64,000 bases of DNA from NCBI RefSeq assembly GCF_045348435.1, contig NZ_CP157484.1, positions 3,410,001-3,474,000 of the forward strand. The letters are read 5' to 3'. Within the stretch, counting starts at the first letter, position 1; each line of letters starts with the position of its first letter. The position numbers and the translations under genes are program-made. Shown piece by piece: positions 50,301 through 58,651 of the stretch. The notes under the pieces are model-generated. The model did not search any database. It was given only the letters and a program-made list of their open reading frames with translations, and was not told the DNA's origin. This DNA comes from Alsobacter sp045348435 (GTDB taxonomy: Bacteria > Pseudomonadota > Alphaproteobacteria > Rhizobiales > Beijerinckiaceae).

Positions 50301-53260
50301 CGGACCGCATCGTCGTCCGCGCCGAGGAGGCCGCGCGGCGGGTCGAGGAGCAGATCGCCGAGTTCGAAACCCGGACGATCACGTCCGGCGACAAGGTCGC
50401 CGGCACGCTCGACAACATCTTCGTGCGGATCGACCAGGGGCTGGACGTCCGCGCCAAGGCGCTCACCGAGACGCTGGCCAGCCGCACCCTGGAGATCGCC
50501 CAGGTGCTCGGCGGCGGCGGCAAGGACATCGCGTCGGCCATCGAGGCCAAGATCGAGCAGGTCGAGACCGCCATCGCGGCCCGTTCGGACGGGCTCTCCC
50601 AGGCCTTGAGCGCCAAGGCCGAGCTGATCAACGTGACGCTCGGAAACCAGGCCACCGCAATCGCCGAGACGCTCGACGGGCGGGTCGCCCGCTTCGAGGA
50701 GCGCGTGGTCAATCGCCTCGACAGCGTCAGCGCGCTGCTGGACGAGCGCGCTCGCCTGTTCAGCGAAATGCTGCTGGGCGGCACGACCTCCGTCACGGCG
50801 GCGCTCGGCGAGCGCACCGGCGAGCTGGCCTCGCTGTTCGACAACTCCAGCCGGCAGTTCGACCGCATCCTCTCGATGGGCGCGGAGGCGGTCACGGCCG
50901 CCCTCGGCAGCCGGACGAACGAGATCACCGGCCTCGTCATGGACGCCGCCCGCAAGCTCGACTCCACCCTGTCGCAGGCGGCGCAGTCCATCACGACGGT
51001 CGTGGACGGCCGCGCCGGCGAGATCGTGGAGGCCTTCGGCGTCCGCGCCAGCATGCTGGAGGAGACGCTCTCAACCGGGACCCGCGCCGTCACGAGTTCG
51101 CTCGGCGAGCGCACCGACGAGTTGCGGGCGCTGTTCGAGACCAACGGCAAGTCCCTCGCCAACACCCTGGAGGCCGGGACCCAGGCGGTCTCGACCGCCT
51201 TCGGCCAGCAAACGTCCGACCTCGCCCGCCTGTTCGAGGAGCGCGGCGCCAAGCTCGTCCAGGGCATCGCCAGCCAGGGCGAGGACGCGTCGACGCGCCT
51301 GGCCAAGGTCGGCGAGGACACCACCCGCGAATTCGCCCATGTGGGCGACGTGATTCTGAGGACCCTCGAGGGCCGCAGCGAAACCATCCTGGAGAGCCTG
51401 CGCGAGCGCAGCGACGCCCTGGCGCGCGGCGTGGAGGCCTCGTCGGAGGCCCTGCGGCGGGCCGTGGAGGAGGGAGCCTCCCGCTCCGTCGCCAGCCTGG
51501 TGGAAGCCAACGACACGCTCAAGTCCGAGATCAATCTCGGGTTGGAGCGGCTGGGCGAGACCAACCGCCTGCTGCATGCGACGGTCTCGGGCGCCGGCGA
51601 GAACCTCGGCGCGCTGGAGAGCGAGCTGGGCGAGCGCATGGTCGCGCTGCGCGACACGCTGAACGCGATCACGCACGAGACCAGCGCCGTGACGGACCGC
51701 GCCGCCGACCAGGTCGAGGCTCTGCGCAGCCTCTCCTCCGGGACGCTGCGCGACGCCGCCGGGCTGTTCCAACGCCTGGACGAGCAGGGCCGCTCGGTCG
51801 CGTCCTCCACGCAGGAGCACGCGCGCGCCCTGGCCGAAGTGGCCCTGGCGCTCGAGCATGTCGAGCGCCGCGTCTCCGCCGCCATCGAGGGCCGCAGCGA
51901 CGGGCTGAACGCCATGCTGGAGACCATCGCTGGCCGCACCGAGGACGTCGAGGCGATCACGCGGTCCTTCACGGGACTGGTCGAAGACAGCCTGAAGGCC
52001 GTGGAGGCCCGGGCGCGCCAGATCGGCGGCGTCCTGGCCGATTCGAGCCAGGCGGCGGCCAACGCCATCGGCGAGCAGTTCGACCTCATCAGGACCACGA
52101 CCGGCAAGGAGCGCGAGCGCACCGCCGCCGCGCTGCGCGCCGCCTATGAGCAGGTCATGACCGACATGGGTGGCGCGCTGGCTTCGGCCACCGAGCGCTT
52201 CCGCGAGGCGGCCGACGAGATGCGGCAGCTGAGCTACTCGGTCGCCCAGGAGCTCGACGCCACCCGCAACGAAGTCCGCCGCGGCGTGCTGGAGCTTCCG
52301 CGCGAAACCCAGGAATCGGCCGCCGCGATGCGGCGCGTCGTCGGCGACCAGATCCGGGCCCTGAACGAGCTCACCGCCCTCGTGGCGCGCTCGGATCGCG
52401 GCCTCGACGTCGCCCGTCCCGAGGAGCACGCGGAGCAGGACGACGTGCCGGTCCGCCGCGCCAACGGCGCCGCGCCGGTCGATCGCGGCCCGCCTCTGGT
52501 GGTGCGCGCGCCCGAGCCGCCGCGCCGGGCGCCCGAGCCGCCGCCGGCCGCCGCTCGTCCGAGCGTGCTCGTCACCCCGCCGCCGCGTCGCGAAGAGCCC
52601 GCCGATCGCCCCGCGCCCCCGGCGCGTAACGCAGAGGCGCGCGGCCAGGACGCGCGGGACCGCCGCGGCGCTCAGGACGACCGGCCCGAGCCCGAGGCTC
52701 GCATCGAGCCCAAGGCCCAGCCCAAGGCGTCCTCGTTCCGCCAGCCCGAGTTGCCGCGCGAGGCGCTCGCCAACCGCGCCAGCACCGGCTGGCTCTCCGA
52801 GCTGCTGGCCCGCGCCTCCGTCGAGGAGGAGCCGCCGGCCCGCAAGCCCGAGCTGCGCTCCACCATCCAGGACAAGCCGGCCAAGACGCCCGTCCGCCAG
52901 CCCACCACGCATGAGAACGCGATCGAGTCGCTCGGCTCTCTCTCCGCCGACATCGCCCGGATGATCGACCACGAGGCGGCTGTCGAGTTGTGGGAGCGCT
53001 ACACCAGCGGCGAGCGCAACGTGTTCACGCGCCGCCTCTACACCCTGCAGGGCCAGGAGCGCTTCGACGAGTTCCGCCGTCGCTACCGCCGCGATGCGGA
53101 GTTCCGCGACACGGTCGACGCCTATGTGGAGAAGTTCGACGAGTTGCTGCGCGAGGTGGCGCCGGGCGACCGCAACTCGACGCTGTCGAAGTCGATCCTC
53201 ACCTCCGACGAGGGCAAGGTCTACACGATCCTGGCCCATGCGGCCGGCAAGTTCGACTGA
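47360..53260 (+). CDS. Giant coiled-coil membrane protein, growth pole ring (GPR)-like
   Basis: The 1966-residue protein has a disordered acidic N-terminus (1-120), two transmembrane helices (about 126-147 and 170-191), then some 1,400 residues of amphipathic helix in 22-residue units (66-bp DNA period), a proline-rich linker (about 1680-1810) and a compact C-terminal domain (about 1850-1966; ELWERYTSGERNVFTRRLYT, RYRRDAEFRDTVDAYVEKFD). Size, apolipoprotein-like repeats and topology match GPR of Agrobacterium, a protein of about 2,100 residues that forms a ring at the growing pole. Assignment is by architecture. Start ATG 47360 is preferred over GTG 47333. Confidence 0.72.
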   Translation: MATQTKATDPTEAALSAIEEALNLTGSPPAGAAAGPATDDAAAVSPETTAPDVMDRAEAPKLPEVDDSGIFPEVRIEKPRDRARPQRDLAPSAPERRPEPGRPANDDRRAVGEILQTLQVRPSKGAYWLAGLASLAWLAVFGAFAATRWSEVLGGDVPLAQRLLTPEAGLAAFAALAPVVVFFVLASLAARAQEMRLVARSMTQVAIRLAEPESVTSEAVVSLSQAIRREVAAMGDGIERAVARAGELETLVHSEIATLERAYGENEIRIRALIDELVVQREAILSNAERVRTSITGSHESLRDELAATAARISDAVGEAGARVTQSFGSKAEEISGTLTRTGDRMIGEIAQKGSDLIVRLTETTDHVSGRLADASTSVTETLGSRAREITETLTLTGGQLADQIAERGAHVSQTLERTSQILTASLNEGSERVTRVIAETGAGVAEAIASRAMEVNDTLRSTGETLTAELGGRGDEVARRLDETGARIAATISANGTTLEQSLAETAAQIASIIGERVDQTRTAFETSAVTVRDALLERTAATELALAQGAEAATRALAARSEETEAAFARRAEEIADALASRAAEAQAGMAASSEAVARTLSSRTAEAERMLAEAAETVANALAGRTEEAQRSFERTAEALTKALADRTGEAEATIARSTDELSRTLLGRTADAERLVTGSIEALIERTADAQRNLTGSSESMAAALAARTAEAERVLADGAGAIADMLANRTGETRAAFEEAAQSVLGALVARAAETQDAFAQHSETVQTRLAAIARDAVMAIATQSTRINEALVRNADSITETIGSRGGELASAMAATLGAFEETVIIRGGNLNERLGARLNAFEETVLQRGQLLEQKLGDRINAFETVIGQVGARLDETFTARIGAFENVVDGRTASLHDALATAISSFEGKVLDRGSTLATTLAGRLDAFEEAVLGRGGELVERIGVDTRAFTQTVETRLGEIETLFGKSGEVLADRIVVRAEEAARRVEEQIAEFETRTITSGDKVAGTLDNIFVRIDQGLDVRAKALTETLASRTLEIAQVLGGGGKDIASAIEAKIEQVETAIAARSDGLSQALSAKAELINVTLGNQATAIAETLDGRVARFEERVVNRLDSVSALLDERARLFSEMLLGGTTSVTAALGERTGELASLFDNSSRQFDRILSMGAEAVTAALGSRTNEITGLVMDAARKLDSTLSQAAQSITTVVDGRAGEIVEAFGVRASMLEETLSTGTRAVTSSLGERTDELRALFETNGKSLANTLEAGTQAVSTAFGQQTSDLARLFEERGAKLVQGIASQGEDASTRLAKVGEDTTREFAHVGDVILRTLEGRSETILESLRERSDALARGVEASSEALRRAVEEGASRSVASLVEANDTLKSEINLGLERLGETNRLLHATVSGAGENLGALESELGERMVALRDTLNAITHETSAVTDRAADQVEALRSLSSGTLRDAAGLFQRLDEQGRSVASSTQEHARALAEVALALEHVERRVSAAIEGRSDGLNAMLETIAGRTEDVEAITRSFTGLVEDSLKAVEARARQIGGVLADSSQAAANAIGEQFDLIRTTTGKERERTAAALRAAYEQVMTDMGGALASATERFREAADEMRQLSYSVAQELDATRNEVRRGVLELPRETQESAAAMRRVVGDQIRALNELTALVARSDRGLDVARPEEHAEQDDVPVRRANGAAPVDRGPPLVVRAPEPPRRAPEPPPAAARPSVLVTPPPRREEPADRPAPPARNAEARGQDARDRRGAQDDRPEPEARIEPKAQPKASSFRQPELPREALANRASTGWLSELLARASVEEEPPARKPELRSTIQDKPAKTPVRQPTTHENAIESLGSLSADIARMIDHEAAVELWERYTSGERNVFTRRLYTLQGQERFDEFRRRYRRDAEFRDTVDAYVEKFDELLREVAPGDRNSTLSKSILTSDEGKVYTILAHAAGKFD
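49172..49687 (+). repeat. Clean 66-bp tandem coding repeats inside the GPR-like gene
   Basis: Eight consecutive units of consensus xRTAEAxRxLxxxAExxxxALA were delimited. Seven are exactly 22 residues (starts 49172, 49238, 49304, 49424, 49490, 49556, 49622) and one is 18 residues (49370-49423). A later set from about 49840 has a different phase and consensus (xAFEExVLxRGxxLxxxLxxRx), also 22 residues. DNA identity between units is only moderate, so they are old duplications. Confidence 0.85.
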
Positions 53261-53280
53261 CGGCTCCGTCACGGTTCGAC

Positions 53281-53314
53281 GCAAAAGGCCCGGGAGCGAT
53301 CCCGGGCCTTTTGC
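53281..53314. terminator. Bidirectional terminator between GPR-like and lipoprotein genes
   Basis: GCAAAAGGCCCGGGA and TCCCGGGCCTTTTGC are perfect complements with a 4-nt loop (gcga). A/T ends on both sides supply a T tract in either direction. It lies between convergent genes. Confidence 0.92.
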
Positions 53315-53335
53315 GTGACGCGAGCGAGAAGGCGG

Positions 53336-53962
53336 TCAGCGCGCCCAGCGCACCACGTCGGCGAACACGCGCTGCGCGGCCTTGTCCAGGGCCACGGCGG
53401 CTTCACGGCCCCCGACGGCGGCGAGCGGGACGGAGCCCTTGAACACGCGCGAGGTCGTGATCTTGCCCGTGGCGCTGGCGACGACCTTAACGGACAGCTC
53501 CACCACCGCCTCGGCGCCGTTCACCGTGCTGACCCCGAAGAAGCGGATCTCGGTCTGCAGCACCTGGTCGGCGTTGATGCCGGTCCCCGCCCGGCCGACC
53601 GCGCGGCCGGCGTTCTCGAAGGCCTGGACGAGCCGCGTCTGGAGCAGGCGCGGAAGCCTGTCGGACCACTGCACGCCGCCCACGGAGGAGACCGACCCGT
53701 CGGCCGAGCGCACCACGATGCGGTCCGATTCCAGCGCCTGCAGCGCGACCGGCTCGGCGACCACGATCTGGCTGCGGCCGGGATTCTGCCGCGCCGCGCC
53801 CGACGGGATCGTGAGGTCGAAGGTCTCGGACGGCGACGACCCGCATCCGGTCAGGCCCAGGGCGGCCGTGACAAGGCCGGCGAGGATCCAGGGGCGAGCC
53901 GGGCGGAGAGGTGCGAGGGCCGGGTTCGGCTCCGGGGCGGGAGCGGCGATGGGGGCGGACAT
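53336..53962 (-). CDS. ABC-type transport auxiliary lipoprotein (PqiC-like)
   Basis: The 208-residue lipoprotein has a signal ending LGLTGC (acylated Cys near residue 40) and the PqiC/LptE-like auxiliary domain: RSQIVVAEPVALQALESDRI, QWSDRLPRLLQTRLVQAFEN and a C-terminal helix EAAVALDKAAQRVFADVVRW. It is the last gene of the mlaE-mlaF-mlaD operon and probably anchors the MCE assembly to the outer membrane. ATG 53962 is chosen over 53998. Confidence 0.85.
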   Translation of the reverse strand: MSAPIAAPAPEPNPALAPLRPARPWILAGLVTAALGLTGCGSSPSETFDLTIPSGAARQNPGRSQIVVAEPVALQALESDRIVVRSADGSVSSVGGVQWSDRLPRLLQTRLVQAFENAGRAVGRAGTGINADQVLQTEIRFFGVSTVNGAEAVVELSVKVVASATGKITTSRVFKGSVPLAAVGGREAAVALDKAAQRVFADVVRWAR

Positions 53963-53997
53963 GCGGGGAGGCAGCCTTTGTGGGGTCGGAGGCCGCA

Positions 53998-55314
53998 CTA
54001 TCGGCCCCGGTACTCGGGGAGGGATGGCTTGTTGCCGAACAGCAGCTGCTGGGGGTTCTGCTGCAGGCTGCGCAGGGTGCGGTTGAGTTCGCCGAGGGCT
54101 TGCCGGCCATCGGACGCCAGCGCCTGGTAGTCGCGCAGCGCCGGCCCGGTGACGCGGTTCACGCCGGCGGTGATGTCGGCGGTCCGCTTGTCGAGGTTGT
54201 CGGCCAGGACGCGCACGGACTTGGCCATGTCGCCGATGCTGCCCAGCGCCGCCTTGGTGTCGCCCGACCCGAGGAAGGTCTGCACGCTGGCGAGCACGCC
54301 CTCGACCTGGTCGGCCGCCTTGTTGAGCTTGGCGGTGAGTTCGTTGGCGTTGCGGATCACGTCGTCGACCTTGCCGCTGTTGGAGCCCAGCGCCGTGGTG
54401 AACTTCTCCACATTGTCGACCGAGCGCTGGATCTTCTCCGAGTCGACGGCGCGCAGGGCGCGGCCCGCGTCGGTGAGCACGCCGTCGAGCTTGACCGAGC
54501 TGTCGTTGAGGCGGCTGGCCAGCGTGGCCGCGTCGCGCACCAGGGCGGCGATGCGGTCCTTCTCGCCGGCCACCGAGGAGGTGATCTGCTGCAGGTTGGC
54601 GACCACGTTCTTGACGTCGTCGGGATTCACCGAGGAGACGACCCGGTCCACCGTCTCGGTGAGCTTCTGCAGGTCGACCGAAAGGGAGGCGATCTTGTCC
54701 GCCGCATTGCCGGTCGAGGACAGGAAGCGGCTGACGCCCTCCGAATTGGAGGCCAGGGCGCCCGAGAAGGTCTCGACGTTCTTCACCGTCCGGCTGATCG
54801 AGTCCTGGTTGTCGGCGAAGAGCTTGTCGGCGCGGCCCAGCACGTCGTCGGCCTTCTTGGCGAGGCGCTGCGCGCTTTCCAGAAGATCCTGGAAGTCGGA
54901 GCGGTCGGCGTAGATCACCGGCGGCTGGCCGGGCTCCTGGCTTTCCAGCTTGGCGCTGTTGGGGCCCCCGCCCGAGAGCTGGATGGAGGCGACGCCGGTC
55001 AGGCCCTGGAACTCCAGCCGCGCCTTGGTGTCGACGTTCATGGGCGTGGTCGCGTCCACTTCGGCGCGCGCCACCACCTTCCCGGGGTCGTTCGGCTGCA
55101 GCTGGATGGACGTCACCTCGCCCACGCGCAGGCCGTTGTAGAGCACCTGCGAGCCGCGCGAGAGGCCCGACACCGAGCCGGTGAAGACGATGCGGTAGGT
55201 CGCCAGCTTGGCTCCCGCGTCCTTGCCCGAGAACCAGAAGACGAAGCCGAACGCCGCGGTGAGCACCGCCAGCGTGAAGAGCCCGATCAGCGCGTAGTTC
55301 GCGCGGGTTTCCAT
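53998..55314 (-). CDS. MCE-domain protein MlaD-like
   Basis: The 438-residue protein has one N-terminal transmembrane helix (residues about 8-28), an MCE domain (about 38-115: GSVSGLSRGSQVLYNGLRVG, LEFQGLTGVASIQLSGG) and a long helical C-terminal tail (about 130-420) that would form a tunnel-like coiled bundle as in PqiB/LetB-type or extended MlaD proteins. It binds phospholipid or other lipid for an ABC transporter. The start is 4 bp before the mlaF stop (55319), so the genes are adjacent and co-translated. Confidence 0.9.
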   Translation of the reverse strand: METRANYALIGLFTLAVLTAAFGFVFWFSGKDAGAKLATYRIVFTGSVSGLSRGSQVLYNGLRVGEVTSIQLQPNDPGKVVARAEVDATTPMNVDTKARLEFQGLTGVASIQLSGGGPNSAKLESQEPGQPPVIYADRSDFQDLLESAQRLAKKADDVLGRADKLFADNQDSISRTVKNVETFSGALASNSEGVSRFLSSTGNAADKIASLSVDLQKLTETVDRVVSSVNPDDVKNVVANLQQITSSVAGEKDRIAALVRDAATLASRLNDSSVKLDGVLTDAGRALRAVDSEKIQRSVDNVEKFTTALGSNSGKVDDVIRNANELTAKLNKAADQVEGVLASVQTFLGSGDTKAALGSIGDMAKSVRVLADNLDKRTADITAGVNRVTGPALRDYQALASDGRQALGELNRTLRSLQQNPQQLLFGNKPSLPEYRGR

Positions 55315-55318
55315 GACG

Positions 55319-56167
55319 CTACCTTCCCGCCTCGGCGGCCGGCGCAAGGTGCTGCGCCCGCTTGCCGTGGAAATACGATTTCAGCCAGGGGTGCTCGGAA
55401 CGCAGCATCGTCTCGATGGGCCCTTGCGCGATGACCCGCCCTTCGCCCAGCGCCGCGATCCTGTCGCACACCGAATAAAGGCTGCCGAGATCGTGCGTTA
55501 CCATGAAGACGGTGAGTCCTAAAGTCTTCTGCAGGGTGGCGATCAGCTCATCGAAATCTTGCGCGCCGATGGGGTCGAGCCCCGAGGTCGGCTCGTCCAG
55601 GAAGACGATCTCCGGGTCGAGCGACAGGGCCCGGGCGAGCGCCACGCGCTTGATCATGCCGCCGGACAGTTCGGACGGAAAACGCTCCGCCACCTCCGGC
55701 TTCAGGCCGACGAGTTCGAGCTTCAGGAGAGCGAGCTCGTCCATCAGCTCCTCGGAGAGCTTGAGGTGCTCGCGCATCGGCACCTGCACGTTCTGGCGCA
55801 CGGTCAGCGACGAGAACAGCGCGCCCTGCTGGAAGAGGACGCCCCAGCGCCGCTCCATGGCCTTGCGGGCCTGCTCGTTGAGTTCGTCCACATCCTGCCC
55901 GAACACCTCGATCACCCCGCGCCGCTTCGGCGTGAGGCCCAGGATGGTGCGCGTCAGCACCGACTTGCCCGTGCCCGACGCGCCGACGAAGCCCAGGATC
56001 TCGCCCCGGTAAACGTCCAGGTTGAGCCCGTTCATGATCAGCTTGTCTCCGAAGCCGACCACGAGGTCGCGCACGGAAATGATCGCCTCCCTGGGCTGAG
56101 AGGCGCCGTTCAGGCCTTCATCATGGCCGGGCTGCGGAAAGTCGGGGGCGGTGAGCGTCATCGTCAA
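55319..56167 (-). CDS. Lipid ABC transporter ATP-binding protein MlaF-like
   Basis: The 282-residue ATPase has Walker A GASGTGKS (62-69), Q-loop LFQQGALFSSLTV, signature LSGGMIKRVALARAL (167-181) and Walker B IVFLDEPTSGLDPIGA (187-202). The MIKR form of the signature is typical of MlaF/Mkl proteins that energise MCE transport. The start overlaps the mlaE stop by four bases (56164-56167). Confidence 0.95.
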   Translation of the reverse strand: MTMTLTAPDFPQPGHDEGLNGASQPREAIISVRDLVVGFGDKLIMNGLNLDVYRGEILGFVGASGTGKSVLTRTILGLTPKRRGVIEVFGQDVDELNEQARKAMERRWGVLFQQGALFSSLTVRQNVQVPMREHLKLSEELMDELALLKLELVGLKPEVAERFPSELSGGMIKRVALARALSLDPEIVFLDEPTSGLDPIGAQDFDELIATLQKTLGLTVFMVTHDLGSLYSVCDRIAALGEGRVIAQGPIETMLRSEHPWLKSYFHGKRAQHLAPAAEAGR

Positions 56168-57312
56168 TACTTGATGGACGCGAAGAACATGGCGAAAAGG
56201 CCGTCGACCACGATCACCATGAAGATGGATTTGACCACCGATGATGTGACTTGTCGTCCCAGGGACTCAGCCGAACCTTGCACGGCGAGCCCCTCGATGC
56301 TGGCGATCAGCCCGATCACCAGCGCCATGAAGGGCGCCTTGATCAGGCCCACCATGAAGGTGTTGAACCCGATCGCCGACCGCATGCGGCCGATGAAGAC
56401 CTCCTGGCTGATGCCGCCATAGATCCAGGCGACGACGCCGCCGCCGAACAGTCCCGCGATGTCGGCCAGGAAGGTGAGGAGCGGCATCGCGATCATCAGG
56501 GCCAGGATGCGCGGCACCACCAGCACCTCGACGGGGTCGAGCCCCATCACGCGCAACGCGTCGATCTCCTCGCGCATCTTCATCGAGCCGATCTCGGCCG
56601 TGAAGGCCGAGCCCGAGCGGCCCGCCACCATGATGGAGGTGAGCAGCACGCCCAGTTCGCGCAGCGTCAGAATGGCGGTGAGGTCGACCACGAACGGCGT
56701 CGCCCCGAAGCGGCGCAGCTGGAAGATGCCCTGCTGGGCCACGATGCAGCCGACCAGGAAGGAGATCAGCGTGATGATCGGGACGCTGCGAAAGCCCACG
56801 GCCTCCAGGTGGAACACCAGCGAGGTGAAGCGGAACCGGAAGGGGTTCAGGATCACCCGGCCCAGCGCCGTCACCAGCGAACCCAGGAAGCTGACGCCGC
56901 CGACGAGGTCCTGCCCGGCCCCCACGACGCCCTGCCCGACATCCGAGAGGATCTCGACCACCGCGGATGCGCCGACGGCGCGCTTCACGCCGAATTCGTG
57001 ATAGGCGACCTCGTGCAGCAGGATGCGCTTGGGCTCGTCCACGCCGACGAACCCCGCCTCTTGCCCGCGCTTCACGAAATCGGTGCGGGCGCGGTCCAGG
57101 ACCCAGGCCCCGAGCGTATCCAGGCGGTCCACCCCGGACAGGTCCATCAGGACGCGGCCGGCGCCCTCGGCTTCCTGTGGCAGGCTGGCGGCCTTCTGCT
57201 CCACCGCCTCGGCCTGCTCGGAGGTCCAGCGGCCGAGGAAGCGCAGGCGCACGTCCGCGCCGCTGCGCTCCACCACGACATTCGCCACAGGATCCATGTG
57301 ATTCCGGTTCAT
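56164..57312 (-). CDS. Lipid ABC transporter permease MlaE with N-terminal STAS domain
   Basis: The 382-residue protein joins a STAS domain (residues 1-105; GRVLMDLSGVDRLDTLGAWV) to an MlaE permease (about 130-382; RRFGATPFVVDLTAILTLRE, MVAGRSGSAFTAEIGSMKMR with the coupling-helix EIGSM motif, and five or so transmembrane helices). In E. coli the STAS function is the separate MlaB. ATG 57312 gives MNRNHMDPVAN; the second ATG at 57297 is also possible. Confidence 0.93.
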   Translation of the reverse strand: MNRNHMDPVANVVVERSGADVRLRFLGRWTSEQAEAVEQKAASLPQEAEGAGRVLMDLSGVDRLDTLGAWVLDRARTDFVKRGQEAGFVGVDEPKRILLHEVAYHEFGVKRAVGASAVVEILSDVGQGVVGAGQDLVGGVSFLGSLVTALGRVILNPFRFRFTSLVFHLEAVGFRSVPIITLISFLVGCIVAQQGIFQLRRFGATPFVVDLTAILTLRELGVLLTSIMVAGRSGSAFTAEIGSMKMREEIDALRVMGLDPVEVLVVPRILALMIAMPLLTFLADIAGLFGGGVVAWIYGGISQEVFIGRMRSAIGFNTFMVGLIKAPFMALVIGLIASIEGLAVQGSAESLGRQVTSSVVKSIFMVIVVDGLFAMFFASIKY

Positions 57313-57539
57313 TCGCGCACCCGCGATGCGCGTGCACGTTGTTTTAGACCATTCGCGGCGTGATCGGGAATGGTCTCCCACCGATTCAGCCAAGGTGTGA
57401 CGTCCGTACCTCGTCCGCCCGAATGGCCAGCGTGGCGCCGCTCTCGTTTCCTGGCGGTCGCATGCTTGGACGCGAAAAGCCGGTTTCCACCTTTTCGCCG
57501 CATGTTCTAAATGTGCCGGGCCGTCCCAGGAGAGCTCCC

Positions 57540-58526
57540 ATGGCCCGCGCCCTCAGCATCGCCGTCGAACGCTGGCCCATCGCCGGCGCCTTCACCATTG
57601 CGCGCGGATCGCGCACCGAGGCCGTCGTCGTGACGGTCGAAATCGAGGAGCGCGGCGCCCGCGGCCGCGGCGAATGCGTGCCCTATGCGCGCTATGGCGA
57701 GAGCGTCGACAGCGTCTCGGCCCAGATCGAGGCCATGCGGGGCTTCATCGAGGCCGGCGGCGATCGGCAGGAACTGATGGCCCGGATGGCGGCGGGCGCG
57801 GCGCGCAACGCCGTCGACTGCGCCCTGTGGGACCTGGAGGCCAAGACGGCCGGCGTCCCGGCGCACGTGCTGGCCGGGATCGACCGCATCGCGCCGGCGA
57901 CCACCTGCTTCACCATCAGCCTCGGCGCGCCGTCCGTGATGGCCGAGGCGGCCCGCAAGGCCGCCGACCGGCCGATCCTCAAGGTCAAGCTCGGGGCCGG
58001 GGATGGCGACGGCGAAAGGATCGCCGCCGTCCGGGACGCGGCGCCGGACGCCATCCTGGTGGTCGACGCCAATGAGGGCTGGAGGGAGCACGACATCGCC
58101 GCCCAGTTCGCCGCCTGCGTGGCGGCGGGCGTGGCGCTGGTCGAGCAGCCTCTTCCGGCCGCCGACGACGCCGCGCTGGCGGGGTTTGCAAGCTCCATCC
58201 CGATCTGCGCCGACGAGAGCGCCCACGGCGTCGCCGAACTCGGGGCGGTGGCCGAGCGCTACGACGCCATCAACGTCAAGCTGGACAAGACCGGCGGCCT
58301 GACCGCGGCGCTGGACCTCGTGCGCGAAGCGCGCCGGGCGGACCTCGACGTCATGGTGGGCTGCATGGTCGGCACCTCGCTCGCGATGGCGCCGGCGATG
58401 CTGCTGAGCCCCCTCGCCCGCTATGTCGACCTGGACGGCCCCCTGCTGCTGGCGCGCGACCGCGAGCCCGGCCTGCGCTACGAAGGCGGCCTCGTCTACC
58501 CGCCCGCGCCGGGGCTCTGGGGCTGA
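57540..58526 (+). CDS. Dipeptide (L-Ala-D/L-Glu) epimerase
   Basis: The 328-residue enolase-superfamily enzyme has the MLE-subgroup catalytic set: ILKVKLGAG (KxK acid/base), VVDANEGW (Asp metal ligand), LVEQPLP (Glu ligand), ICADES (Asp ligand) and INVKLDKTGGLTAAL (second catalytic Lys). The N-terminal capping part AFTIARGSRTEAVVVTVEIE with GRGECVPYARYGES is that of L-Ala-D/L-Glu epimerases used in murein peptide recycling. ATG 57540 follows AGGAGAGCTCCC; the frame is open upstream. Confidence 0.88.
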   Translation: MARALSIAVERWPIAGAFTIARGSRTEAVVVTVEIEERGARGRGECVPYARYGESVDSVSAQIEAMRGFIEAGGDRQELMARMAAGAARNAVDCALWDLEAKTAGVPAHVLAGIDRIAPATTCFTISLGAPSVMAEAARKAADRPILKVKLGAGDGDGERIAAVRDAAPDAILVVDANEGWREHDIAAQFAACVAAGVALVEQPLPAADDAALAGFASSIPICADESAHGVAELGAVAERYDAINVKLDKTGGLTAALDLVREARRADLDVMVGCMVGTSLAMAPAMLLSPLARYVDLDGPLLLARDREPGLRYEGGLVYPPAPGLWG

Positions 58527-58651
58527 CGATGGGGGCGCATAACCACCGGCCGGCGCGGCCGCAAGGGCTTTCTCTCCTTGAGCGGCGCTGCAAGCGGTGG
58601 TGGTGTGAATGCTTCGGAGGCTATTGATTCGCCTCCTCTGGTTCCAGTGCG

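Noticed and set aside
48145..52122. A 1325-residue open frame on the minus strand opposite the GPR-like gene, and a 933-residue one at 47438-50239
   Set aside because: They are shadow frames caused by the GC-rich 66-bp repeats. Their compositions (very high Arg/Ser/Ala or Gly/Arg) fit no protein, and the plus frame has clear domain structure.
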